From Acidobacteriaceae bacterium (GTDB taxonomy: Bacteria > Acidobacteriota > Terriglobia > Terriglobales > Acidobacteriaceae), in NCBI GenBank assembly GCA_030041045.1, contig JASHOQ010000047.1:1-64000 (forward strand): 64,000 nucleotides of DNA. The letters run 5' to 3'. This document shows positions 27,012 to 35,280 of this stretch, one piece after another. Each line of letters begins with the position of its first letter. Position 1 is the stretch's first letter. The position numbers were made by a program, and so were the translations under genes. The notes under the pieces were generated by a model that made no database searches, had not been told where the DNA came from, and saw nothing but the letters and a program-made list of their open reading frames with translations.

Positions 27012-27842
27012 GTGGCGATTGCGCGGCAGGTGATCACGTCGCTGCAGAGCGATGGGACAGACATTCTGGGAACCAAGGTGCTGGCAGTCAAGATCGCGGA
27101 CGAAAGCATCGTTTCGGGCTCGCTTCTTACAGTCGAAAGCAATCATTTCTGTGTACTCAAGTCACGCGGCGCGGTGCTGAACGTGTATGAGACGGGCCAG
27201 TACCAGCTCACCACGCCGGACAAGCCGCTGTTGGGCTCGATCGCTTCGGGATTCTTTGGCGGCAATTCGCCTTGGGTGTACGAGGTGATCTACATCAACC
27301 GATCGAAGCTGCTCATCCGCAGCGAGGGCGTGGCCACCAGCGAAGAGATGGCCGAGATGGCCTACCAGGTGGACTATTACATCCACGTGGACACCAAAGA
27401 CGCTGCGCTCGAGCTCATCACCCATCTGCCCTTCAACGGCCATCTCATCGACACCAAGGAAGTGGCCGATTACGCAGGCCCGGCCATCGAGCAGTCGATC
27501 AATCAGATCGTGCAGGTGACCAAGATGGAAGACATCAACGAGCACATCAACGAGGTGAGGGAGCTCGTGAAGAACCATCTCAGCGAGTTTCTGAAGACCT
27601 ACGGCATCACGCTCAACGATCTCAAAATTCTGATCATGCCCAAGGACGAGCGCATGCGCGAGCTCATCTCGCTGCAGGCCATCGGTCTCTCGCCCATCGA
27701 GGCAGTGCGCTACTATCTCGCGCTCAAGATGGCCGACAAGGGACTGGTCTCCGCGCCCAATGCTGCTGCCGGCGTGCCCTTCTCCATCGGCGGGCAGGCG
27801 ACAGGGTTTTATCCGGTGGGCGCCGAAACCGGGATGAAATAA
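27012..27842 (+). CDS. SPFH/band-7 domain protein
   Basis: 276-residue protein whose middle (about 25-220) has the look of an SPFH domain: ESNHFCVLKSRGAVLNVYETGQY, then a helical region ending in KDERMRELISLQAIG. SPFH proteins oligomerise at membranes, but there is no clear transmembrane span here, so it may be peripheral or cytosolic. The start is a GTG with an excellent GAGGAGG ribosome site. The next gene starts 14 bp after its stop and is probably its partner. Confidence 0.75.
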   Translation: MAIARQVITSLQSDGTDILGTKVLAVKIADESIVSGSLLTVESNHFCVLKSRGAVLNVYETGQYQLTTPDKPLLGSIASGFFGGNSPWVYEVIYINRSKLLIRSEGVATSEEMAEMAYQVDYYIHVDTKDAALELITHLPFNGHLIDTKEVADYAGPAIEQSINQIVQVTKMEDINEHINEVRELVKNHLSEFLKTYGITLNDLKILIMPKDERMRELISLQAIGLSPIEAVRYYLALKMADKGLVSAPNAAAGVPFSIGGQATGFYPVGAETGMK

Positions 27843-27856
27843 GCGGAGGCAAACGA

Positions 27857-28408
27857 GTGCAGGTCGACAGCTTTTACGATGCCGGAATTCTGCGGCAGAT
27901 TGCCACCAACCTGTTTTACGGCTGGGGTTACAACTTCTATCGCAAGGAGAACCAGCTGCGCGCCGACGATCAGATGGTGCGCAGCAAGGCCGCGTCGCTC
28001 TTGGGCGAAGCCATGGCCGCCGTGGGCGCGGCGGAGAGCGAGTATCGGCGCGAATATTTGCCGCCGCCCACGCGGGCCAAACCGTTTCCTGATGCGGAAG
28101 CCGTCGCCTCGGCACAGAAGCTGGAGCGGCTGGCGAAATCGATCGGCGCGGCGGAGACGCAGTTGCAGCACCAGCCCGTGCCGGAGAACGACCGCATGAC
28201 GCAGCGCTACCGGCACGAGGCGCCCACGCTGGCGAAACTGATTGAATTCGACGAGCGCCTCGTCGGCCAATGCGAGCTGCTGCGCAAGGCCGTGAGCGGC
28301 GAGGATGCGAAGGCGATCCTGAAGGGCGCAAGCGATCTCGAAGCCGGACTCGACGCCATCAAAGAAACGCTGCGCAACCGCGAGCAGGTGCTGCTGGATC
28401 GAGCATGA
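27857..28408 (+). CDS. Helical protein of unknown function, partner of SPFH gene
   Basis: 183 residues, almost entirely charged helix with heptad-like patterns (LGEAMAAVGAAESEYRREYLPPP; LAKSIGAAETQLQHQP; LRKAVSGEDAKAILKGASDLEAGLDAI). No signal peptide or membrane span. GTG 27857 has GGAGG 8 bp upstream. The very short gap to the SPFH gene implies one transcript. I recognise no family; a coiled-coil adaptor role is only inference. Confidence 0.7.
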   Translation: MQVDSFYDAGILRQIATNLFYGWGYNFYRKENQLRADDQMVRSKAASLLGEAMAAVGAAESEYRREYLPPPTRAKPFPDAEAVASAQKLERLAKSIGAAETQLQHQPVPENDRMTQRYRHEAPTLAKLIEFDERLVGQCELLRKAVSGEDAKAILKGASDLEAGLDAIKETLRNREQVLLDRA

Positions 28409-28498
28409 GGCAAATCTCGAAACTCCTCCGGCGTGTCTGAGCCTGTGCCTTTTTAAATTGGAGCTTACGTGGCTTTCCGGGATTGAAGGGGCTGGAAA

Positions 28499-28762
28499 AT
28501 GAAATGGCTTCTCGCTACTTCTCTTATTGTGGCTATCGCTGCACTCTCGATTCCTTGGATTTTCACGGCCAATTTCGATGCAGCGACACATGCCAGCGTA
28601 CTTCTGGCCATCTCCTGGATTGTGATTCTCGCAGTGGGCATTCGCCTATTCGGTAAGCGAGGACTATGGCTGCTGATAGGTATGCCGATGGCCCTGTATT
28701 GGCCACTATGGTTCTTGGCCCTGATCGTGGCCTGCGCCAGCAATCGAAATTATTGCCCGTAA
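28499..28762 (+). CDS. Small three-span membrane protein
   Basis: An 87-residue hydrophobic protein with three likely spans (about 4-24, 33-50 and 56-78) and short polar loops. AAGGGG precedes the ATG. The base composition is more AT-rich than the neighbours. No family recognised, and no partner gene is obvious; it may belong to the SPFH transcript (90-bp gap). Confidence 0.55.
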   Translation: MKWLLATSLIVAIAALSIPWIFTANFDAATHASVLLAISWIVILAVGIRLFGKRGLWLLIGMPMALYWPLWFLALIVACASNRNYCP

Positions 28763-28816
28763 GATCAACGCCAAACCTATCTATATTGTTAATTATTTTA
28801 TGATCGTGAATCCGTG

Positions 28817-31477
28817 TCAGCTCAGTGGCCGTATCTCGCTCGAGGTACCGCCGGCCGCGGGCACGTAGCATTTCATGGTGTAATCCATCACCATGCGGTC
28901 GGCGTTGAAGCGCCAACCCAGAGTACGAATGGTCCGCTTCATGCGCGAGATCCATCCGCGGGGCAGGCCGTCGCGATCGCGCTGGTAGTAGAGCGGAATC
29001 ACTTCGTCGAGCAGCACGTGGTAAAGGTCGTCGCCGTCGCGGGTGTCATGCACATCCATGTTCGAGTGGGTGCGCCCCTTGCCGATGGCGAAGCCATTGA
29101 GCCCGTCGTAGGCCTCGGCCCACCAGCCGTCGAGAATGGAGAGATTCAAGCCGCCGTTGAGCACCACTTTCTGCCCGCTGGTGCCGGAGGCTTCGAGAGG
29201 GCGGCGCGGGTTGTTAAGCCACACGTCGACGCCCTGCACCAGGTGACGGCCCACATTGATGTCGTAATCCTCGATAAAGACGAACTTGTCGCCGAAGTCG
29301 GGATTACGCATCATTTGCGCAATCTGCTGCAGCACGCGCTTGGCGGGCTCGTCGTGAGGATGAGCCTTGCCGGCGAAGACGAACTGCACGGGACGCTTGG
29401 CGTCATTCACCATCACGGCCAGGCGCTCGATGTCCTTGAGCAGCAGGTTGGCGCGCTTGTAGGTGGCAAAGCGGCGGGCGAAGCCGATGGTGAGCGCGTC
29501 GGGTGAGAGGGTTTTGTCGAGCCGGCGCAGGATCTCCGGCGACTCCTTGCGGCGCTCGGCCTGCTCGCGGGCGCGGCGGCGCGCAAAGTTGAGCAGTTGC
29601 GCCTTGAGGCTGAGGTGCGTCTCCCACAGCTCGCCGTCGTCCACGGTCTCGATGGCGGCCCAGGTTTCGTTGGCGCCGCTCTGGCGATGCCAGCCCACGC
29701 CCAGGTGACGGTCGTAGAGGCGCGCCATCTGCGGCGCAAGCCACGAAGGCACATGCACGCCGTTGGTGACGTGGCCGATGGGCACCGCGTCTTCAGGCCG
29801 GCCGGGATAGAGTCCCTTCCACATGGCGCGGGAAACTTCGCCGTGCAGCGAGCTGACGGCGTTGGCGCGCCGCGCCAGCTTGAGGCCGAGCACGGTCATG
29901 CAGAACTGCTCGCCGTATTCGGTGGGATGCTCGCGGCCAAAGCCCATCAGGTTCTCATGGGAGATGCCGAGCTGCTCGCGCAGCGGGCCGAGATGTTCTT
30001 CGATAAGTTCGGGGCTGAAGCGGTCGTGGCCGGCGGGAACAGGGGTGTGCGTGGTGAAGATCACTTCGCGGGGAATCTGGCTGGCGGCGGCGTAGAAATC
30101 CAGACCCTCGTCTTCCATGCGCGCGCGGATGGCTTCAAACACGGCGAATCCGCTGTGGCCCTCATTGAGATGGAGCACGCCGGGCGAGATGCCCATGGCG
30201 CGCAGGGCGCGATAGCCGCCCACGCCAAGCAAAAGCTCCTGGCGGATGCGCGTGCGCGCGTCGCCGCCGTAGAGGCGCGAGGTGGTGTCGAGATCTTCAG
30301 GAGCGTTGCCGGCCACATTCGAATCGAGCAGCAGCAAATCGCAGCGGCCCACCTTCACGCGCCACACCTTGGCGCGTATGGAGCTGCCGCGCGTGGCAAT
30401 CTCCACCACCACCGGCTCGCCATTCACGCCGATGGCCGGCTGCATGGGGAGCTGGTTGACGTCGGTTTCGAGATACTCCTCGCGCTGCCAGCCGCTGGCG
30501 TCGAGGCGCTGGAGAAAATAGCCCTGGCCGTAAAAGAGGCCGATGCCGATGAGGGGAATTCCGAGATCGGAAGCGCTTTTGATGTGGTCGCCGGCGAGCA
30601 CGCCCAGGCCGCCGGAATAGATGGGCAGCGACTCGTGCAGGCCGAATTCTGCCGAGAAGTAGGCAACCGGGCGCGGGCGCAGCACGCCGGCGTGGTTGGC
30701 GCCCCAGGTGCGGTCGGCGTTCAAATACTCCTGCTGGCGGCGGTAGACGTAATTGATGCGGCTGTGCAGCAGCAGCTCGCCGGCGCGGCGGTCGATTTCG
30801 CCCAGCGGCATCTCGTTGAGAAGCGAGATGGGATTCTGATTGAGCAGGCGCCAGCGCGTGGGATTCAGATCGCGAAAGATGCTGATGCAGTCGTGGTCCC
30901 AGCTCCACCACACGTTGCGGGCCAGCTCCCAGAGTTTCTCCTGCGCGGGCGCGATGAAGCGGTCGAGGGTGCGCGCCTCGCTGACGATGGGCGCCACCTG
31001 GGCGGCGGCTTCGGTGAGCATGCGGATTTCGCTCTCGCGGAAGGCCCGCGGATCCTTGGTCTGGACTACCAGCACGCCCTGCAGAACGCCGCGGTCGACG
31101 ATGGGCACGCCGAGAAAAGAGTGGTACTCGTCTTCGCCGGAATCTTTGAAGTATTTATAGCGGGGATGATTGCGCGCGTCGGCGACGGAGACGGGAAGCA
31201 ACTGCTCGGCCACCAGCCCGGAGAGCCCTTCATGCAGAGGCATGCGCAGGGTGCCGATACATCGGGGATGAAGTCCCAGCGAAGCAGCGAGCACCAGGTT
31301 GGAGCGGTCGGGCTCGAGCAGGTAGGCGGAGCAAACGTCCGTGCGGAAGCGCGCGGCGATGAGCGCGACAATGTTCATGAGCGTATCGGCCGGTTTGCTC
31401 TCTTCGTCCGTGAGGCTGGTCATGTCCTCGAGAGTGAAAACCAGATTGGGGTCGGAGGCGCCTTGAACTGGATTCAT
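28817..31477 (-). CDS. GAF-domain-fused alpha-glucan phosphorylase
   Basis: 886 residues: a GAF-like domain (about 30-170, ARFRTDVCSAYLLEPDRSNLVLAASLG...FLGVPIVDRGVLQGVLVVQ), a DUF3417 segment (LWELARNVWWSWDHD, near 185-300), and a GT35 catalytic part (YFSAEFGLHESLPIYSGGLGVLAGD; YDINVGRHLVQGVDVWLNNP; EASGTSGQKVVLNGG, where the PLP Lys sits). GAF domains bind small ligands or sense redox, so glucan breakdown may be allosterically controlled. ATG 31477 was chosen; the frame runs open upstream to 32287 but that part is antisense to the RsbU-like gene. It faces glgP across 2 kb. Confidence 0.9.
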   Translation of the reverse strand: MNPVQGASDPNLVFTLEDMTSLTDEESKPADTLMNIVALIAARFRTDVCSAYLLEPDRSNLVLAASLGLHPRCIGTLRMPLHEGLSGLVAEQLLPVSVADARNHPRYKYFKDSGEDEYHSFLGVPIVDRGVLQGVLVVQTKDPRAFRESEIRMLTEAAAQVAPIVSEARTLDRFIAPAQEKLWELARNVWWSWDHDCISIFRDLNPTRWRLLNQNPISLLNEMPLGEIDRRAGELLLHSRINYVYRRQQEYLNADRTWGANHAGVLRPRPVAYFSAEFGLHESLPIYSGGLGVLAGDHIKSASDLGIPLIGIGLFYGQGYFLQRLDASGWQREEYLETDVNQLPMQPAIGVNGEPVVVEIATRGSSIRAKVWRVKVGRCDLLLLDSNVAGNAPEDLDTTSRLYGGDARTRIRQELLLGVGGYRALRAMGISPGVLHLNEGHSGFAVFEAIRARMEDEGLDFYAAASQIPREVIFTTHTPVPAGHDRFSPELIEEHLGPLREQLGISHENLMGFGREHPTEYGEQFCMTVLGLKLARRANAVSSLHGEVSRAMWKGLYPGRPEDAVPIGHVTNGVHVPSWLAPQMARLYDRHLGVGWHRQSGANETWAAIETVDDGELWETHLSLKAQLLNFARRRAREQAERRKESPEILRRLDKTLSPDALTIGFARRFATYKRANLLLKDIERLAVMVNDAKRPVQFVFAGKAHPHDEPAKRVLQQIAQMMRNPDFGDKFVFIEDYDINVGRHLVQGVDVWLNNPRRPLEASGTSGQKVVLNGGLNLSILDGWWAEAYDGLNGFAIGKGRTHSNMDVHDTRDGDDLYHVLLDEVIPLYYQRDRDGLPRGWISRMKRTIRTLGWRFNADRMVMDYTMKCYVPAAGGTSSEIRPLS

Positions 31478-31827
31478 CTTGAAACGCTTCGCCTTTCGCT
31501 TGGATTGGAAGACAACGACACCCGTGCCGCACACTTCAAAAAAAACACTGGAATGGATGGAGCTTGGTGGCCGCTTATATGAGACGGCTGATCGATCTTT
31601 ACGGGGTAAATTCCTGTGCCGGTTTGCCGGAAGTATGCTTGACGATACCACAGGCGATTCCCCGAAGGAACAGAAATCGAGCGTCCTTGCGATTTGGCCG
31701 GTACGGCGCGGAGGGTGCATGACGGCTGCGCCTCGATCGGGGCTCAATTCCGGCTCGCCCGCGCAGACGGGGTCGAGACTGGGTTTAGGCGGCGCGTGGT
31801 AGAGTGGGATTCCACGGAGGGTGCACC
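31478..31827. other. Divergent intergenic region
   Basis: 350 bp between the GAF-phosphorylase and the RsbU-like gene, which are transcribed away from each other. It must hold both promoters. A TTGACG at about 31640 is the best -35 match on the plus strand but lacks a convincing -10. No small gene seen. Confidence 0.45.
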
Positions 31828-32985
31828 ATGGCTGCCGGAACGCAGCTTGCAGGCCACGGCGAGACCATCGATCTGCAGCAGCAGGTGGCGCGGCTGCAGG
31901 CCCTGCTCGAGGCATCGCGGCAGGTGCATTCCACCACCCACGAGCGCGAGGTGCTGGAATCGGTGCTGCGTATCGTGGTGCGCGAGCTGGAGATGGACGG
32001 CGCCCTTTTCCCGGGTACGGGGTTGAGCTTCGGGGTGCCGGCCGAGCCGGAGGCAAGCGAAAGCGCGCTGCGCCTGTCGCTCGAGGATCGCGACGGGAAA
32101 CAGATGACGGAGCTGGTGGTGCTGCCGCCGGAGGGGCGTGCGTTGACGCTCTACGAGGCCGATTTCCTCGAAGGCCTGGCGCTGCAGGCGGCGGTGGCGC
32201 TCGAAAATGCGCGCAATCACAAGCGCAACCTGGAGTTCGCCCGTCTGCAGCAGGATCTCGAAGCGGCGCGGCAGATTCAGCGCTCACTGCTGCCGCAGCA
32301 TCTGCCGGAGATTCCCGGCTACTCAGTGGGATTCCGCTCCGACACCTGTTATGAAGTGGGCGGGGATTACCTGGACATTGTGGCGCAGCCGGACGGCAGC
32401 CTGCTCATGGTGGTGGCCGACGTCGCCGGCAAGGGGTTGGCCTCAGCCATCATGTCGACGGGGTTCCGCGCGGCCTTTCGCGGCATTGCGGCCACGGGGC
32501 TGCCGCTGGACGAACTGGCCACGCGGCTGAACCAGCACCACTGGTCCGACGGCGAAGAGGCGCGGCGCAAATATGTTACGGCGATCTTTCTGCGGCTGCA
32601 CCCGGAGGCGGGCGAGATCGAAGTGGTGAACGCGGGGCACAATCCCGGTTTTCTGTTTGAGCCGGGCGCGGCTCCGCGGCAATTCGACGCAGCGGGCACG
32701 CCGCTAGGGCTGCTGCCGGGCATGCGCTACACCAGCGAGCGGGCGCCGCTCCGCGCCGGAGGGCGGCTGCTCTTCTATACCGACGGCCTCACTGAGGTCT
32801 TCCGCGGCGATGAAGAATTTGGTCCCGAACGCCTTCTGCATCAATTTTCTACCTGCTCCTCCACAAATGCGGATGGTATTCTCGATGCATTGTGGACAGC
32901 CATCACTGAGTTCTCTGAAGGGAGTCCGCAGGGAGACGACATGACCGCACTGGCTCTGTGCCGCGGGACGGAGATGCCGGCATGA
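31828..32985 (+). CDS. RsbU-like PP2C phosphatase with GAF-like sensor
   Basis: 385-residue SpoIIE/RsbU-type serine phosphatase. An N-terminal coiled coil and GAF-like domain (about 10-140) leads into a linker helix (LQQDLEAARQIQRSLLPQHLPEIPGY, the RsbU hallmark) and the PP2C domain with metal-binding GGDYLDIV, VADVAGKG, NAGHNPG and DDMTALAL. It would dephosphorylate the STAS antagonist encoded downstream. GGAGG lies 7 bp before ATG 31828. Its stop overlaps the start of the kinase gene. Confidence 0.92.
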   Translation: MAAGTQLAGHGETIDLQQQVARLQALLEASRQVHSTTHEREVLESVLRIVVRELEMDGALFPGTGLSFGVPAEPEASESALRLSLEDRDGKQMTELVVLPPEGRALTLYEADFLEGLALQAAVALENARNHKRNLEFARLQQDLEAARQIQRSLLPQHLPEIPGYSVGFRSDTCYEVGGDYLDIVAQPDGSLLMVVADVAGKGLASAIMSTGFRAAFRGIAATGLPLDELATRLNQHHWSDGEEARRKYVTAIFLRLHPEAGEIEVVNAGHNPGFLFEPGAAPRQFDAAGTPLGLLPGMRYTSERAPLRAGGRLLFYTDGLTEVFRGDEEFGPERLLHQFSTCSSTNADGILDALWTAITEFSEGSPQGDDMTALALCRGTEMPA

Positions 32986-33428
32986 GCGGATCGAGGACGC
33001 CCACGGTCGAGGTCCGGCTGCCCTCGCGGCTGGGCTTCGAGAAGGTGGCCATGAGCACCGCGGCGGCAGTGGCCAAATTGATGGGCTTCCGCGAAGATCG
33101 CATTGAGGACCTGAAGACGGCCGTGGCCGAGGCGTGCATCAACGCCATTGAGCACGGCAACCGGCTGAATGAAAAGCTATCGGTGGGGGTGGTGCTTTCC
33201 GCGGGCGAAGACGCCCTGGAAGTGAAGGTGATCGACGACGGCAAGGGCATGAAGACGCAGCCCATCAAGCCGGACATCGACCGCAAGATGCACGGCCAGG
33301 AGGACCCGCGCGGGATGGGCATGTTCCTCATCCAGGCGCTGGTGGACGAGGCGGAGTGGGTCGCGGGTTCGGATGGCAAGAGCAGTTACGTCCGGCTGGT
33401 GATCCGGCTGGATAAGGACACGGATTGA
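32982..33428 (+). CDS. RsbW-like anti-sigma/serine kinase
   Basis: 148-residue GHKL ATPase of the RsbW/SpoIIAB type. N-box AVAEACINAIEHGN (about 46-59), G1 IDDGKGM and G2 GMGMFLIQALVDE are intact. In partner switching it phosphorylates the STAS protein and holds the sigma factor. The ATG overlaps the phosphatase stop (ATGA), so the two are coupled. No sigma factor is encoded nearby; it could target one elsewhere or another partner. Confidence 0.9.
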   Translation: MSGSRTPTVEVRLPSRLGFEKVAMSTAAAVAKLMGFREDRIEDLKTAVAEACINAIEHGNRLNEKLSVGVVLSAGEDALEVKVIDDGKGMKTQPIKPDIDRKMHGQEDPRGMGMFLIQALVDEAEWVAGSDGKSSYVRLVIRLDKDTD

Positions 33429-33429
33429 G

Positions 33430-33458
33430 AGATTCGAATTAGGCATTCGGATTCGAGG
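33430..33458. repeat. GATTCG-rich micro-repeat
   Basis: ATTCGAATT, ATTCGGATTCGA: same motif family as 2945-2983, in the gap between the kinase and the STAS gene. Confidence 0.5.
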
Positions 33459-33503
33459 CGGACGAAGAGCAAGCGAGCAGACGAAAGCGGAGGCAATCGA
33501 ACC

Positions 33504-33863
33504 GTGCAGAGCGAAACCAAGTCACGCGTTGACCAGCTCACCACTCCGGCGGGGCACGCCGTTGCGGTGCTGCGTTTTGAGGGCGATATCGCCAGCACCT
33601 CGAAGGATGCCGTGCTGGGCACCTACCAGTCTCTGCCCAAGCCGGCGACCAAGCTGATTCTGCTCGATTTCACGCGCGTCGATTACATCAACTCGAGCGG
33701 CATCGCGCTGGTGATCCAGTTGCTCATCGAAGCCTCGAACGCCGAGCAGAAGGTGTATGCCTTCGGCCTTTCGGCGCACTTCACCAAGGTTTTCACCATG
33801 GTGGGGATCACGAAGTACGCGGAGCTGTTTGCCAACGAACAGGCGGCGCTGGCCGCGCTCTAA
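33504..33863 (+). CDS. STAS-domain anti-sigma factor antagonist (RsbV-like)
   Basis: 119-residue single STAS domain. The phosphorylation loop reads DYINSSGIALV with Ser at 64/65, so it can be phosphorylated by the RsbW-like kinase and dephosphorylated by the RsbU-like phosphatase. The start is GTG 33504 with GGAGG about 10 bp upstream. It lies 75 bp after the kinase gene and completes the module. Confidence 0.92.
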   Translation: MQSETKSRVDQLTTPAGHAVAVLRFEGDIASTSKDAVLGTYQSLPKPATKLILLDFTRVDYINSSGIALVIQLLIEASNAEQKVYAFGLSAHFTKVFTMVGITKYAELFANEQAALAAL

Positions 33864-33940
33864 TTGCATCCGCGTTAATTCTCCTCGCGGGACCTTTCCG
33901 GCCATGCACAAGCCTGTGCTCCCACGCGTAGAATGCCCCT

Positions 33941-35122
33941 ATGCAGCTCGACGCGATCCAGGCCGCTCTGCGCGAAGCCGCCTTCGACGGGTGGCTCTTT
34001 TACGATCATCACCACCGCGATCCGCTTGCGGCGCACATCCTCGGTCTCGATGAAAAGGCGCACGTCACGCGGCGCTGGTATTACTTTGTACCCGCGGTGG
34101 GCGAGCCGGGCAAGCTGGTGCACCGCATCGAGCAGGGAAAGCTGGACACTCTGCCCGGAACGAAGGCGGTCTACTCGAGCTGGCAGGAGCTGCACGGCGG
34201 GCTGGCCATGCTGCTCGCCGGCGCGCGCCGGCTGGCCATGCAGTACTCGCCCAATAACGACATCATGTACGTCTCCATGGTCGATGCGGGCACCATCGAC
34301 TTTCTGCGCTCGCTGGGCAAGGAGATCGTGAGCTCGGCCGATCTGGTCAGCCAGTTCGAGGCGGCCCTGGATGAAGGGCAGATGAAAAGCCACACTGTTG
34401 CGCAACAGGCCATTGATGCAATCCTCGCCGAGGGATGGAAGGAAATGGGCCGGCGCCTGCGGCCCTCCAATGGCGGCGCGGGCGGGCTGAGCGAGTTCCA
34501 ACACATGCAGTGGCTGAGCGATGCCATGCGGCGCGAGGGGCTGGTGTGGGAGAACTCGCCTAACGTGAGCGTGAACGCGCACAGCTCCGACTCGCACTAT
34601 GAACCCACGGCCGACCATTCCTCGCCCATCCGCGAAGGCGATTTTGTGCTCATCGACATCTGGGGACGCGTGAACCAGCCAGAGACGGTGTTTTACGACA
34701 TCACCTGGACGGGTGTGGTGGGACGCGCGCCCACGGAACGCGAGCAGAGAATCTTCGAGACCGTGCGCTCTGCGCGCGACGCGGCGATTACGGCCGTGGA
34801 GGGCGCGTTTTCCTCCGGCAAGCCGATCCGCGGCTTTCAGGCCGACGATGCAGCCCGCGGCGTGATCCGCGCGGCGGGCCTGGGCGAGTTCTTCACCCAC
34901 CGCACCGGGCACAACATCGGCCCGGAGATTCACGGCGCGGGCGCGCACCTCGACAATCTGGAGACGCACGACCAGAGGCGCATACTTCCGCACACATGCT
35001 TTTCGGTTGAGCCGGGCATCTATCTGCCTGAATTCGGGGTGCGCAGCGAAGTGAATATGATGACGGCCCCGGGCAAGGCCTGGGTGACAGGAGCGGTGCA
35101 GCGGGAGCTGGTGCGGATCTGA
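33941..35122 (+). CDS. M24 family aminopeptidase (Xaa-Pro type)
   Basis: 393-residue pita-bread metallopeptidase. The N-terminal creatinase-like domain (1-165) is followed by the M24 domain with the five metal ligands in order: IDIWG, FYDITW, HRTGHNIG, SVEPGIY and RSEVNMM. It cleaves N-terminal residues before proline or acts on dipeptides; the exact specificity cannot be told. No signal peptide, so cytosolic. The ATG at 33941 has a weak ribosome site but fits the domain start. Confidence 0.88.
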   Translation: MQLDAIQAALREAAFDGWLFYDHHHRDPLAAHILGLDEKAHVTRRWYYFVPAVGEPGKLVHRIEQGKLDTLPGTKAVYSSWQELHGGLAMLLAGARRLAMQYSPNNDIMYVSMVDAGTIDFLRSLGKEIVSSADLVSQFEAALDEGQMKSHTVAQQAIDAILAEGWKEMGRRLRPSNGGAGGLSEFQHMQWLSDAMRREGLVWENSPNVSVNAHSSDSHYEPTADHSSPIREGDFVLIDIWGRVNQPETVFYDITWTGVVGRAPTEREQRIFETVRSARDAAITAVEGAFSSGKPIRGFQADDAARGVIRAAGLGEFFTHRTGHNIGPEIHGAGAHLDNLETHDQRRILPHTCFSVEPGIYLPEFGVRSEVNMMTAPGKAWVTGAVQRELVRI

Positions 35123-35126
35123 AAGA

Positions 35127-35159
35127 CAGGGATCAGGGATCAGGGTTCAGGGATCAGGG
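35127..35159. repeat. Heptamer tandem repeat (CAGGGAT)
   Basis: About 4.5 copies of the 7-mer CAGGGAT with one T variant, immediately after the M24 gene. The same heptamer family appears inside mnmG near 57975-57998. Confidence 0.75.
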
Positions 35160-35280
35160 CGCGGCGAGAACCTGAATTGGCTCCGGACTACGAGAGTGCT
35201 GAGCCGGACAAACACCACTACCCTCCGGCTCGTCTTTACAGGCAAGGCGGGTTCGTCTTTACTGTCAGGGTGGATGCGCG

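Noticed and set aside
29597-31582. 661-codon ORF antisense to the GAF-phosphorylase
   Set aside because: No recognisable domain; the opposite strand has a full GT35 enzyme.
31478-32287. N-terminal extension of the GAF-phosphorylase to 32287
   Set aside because: The extra 270 codons are Pro/Arg/Ala-rich and antisense to the RsbU-like gene, which has its own ribosome site and conserved motifs.
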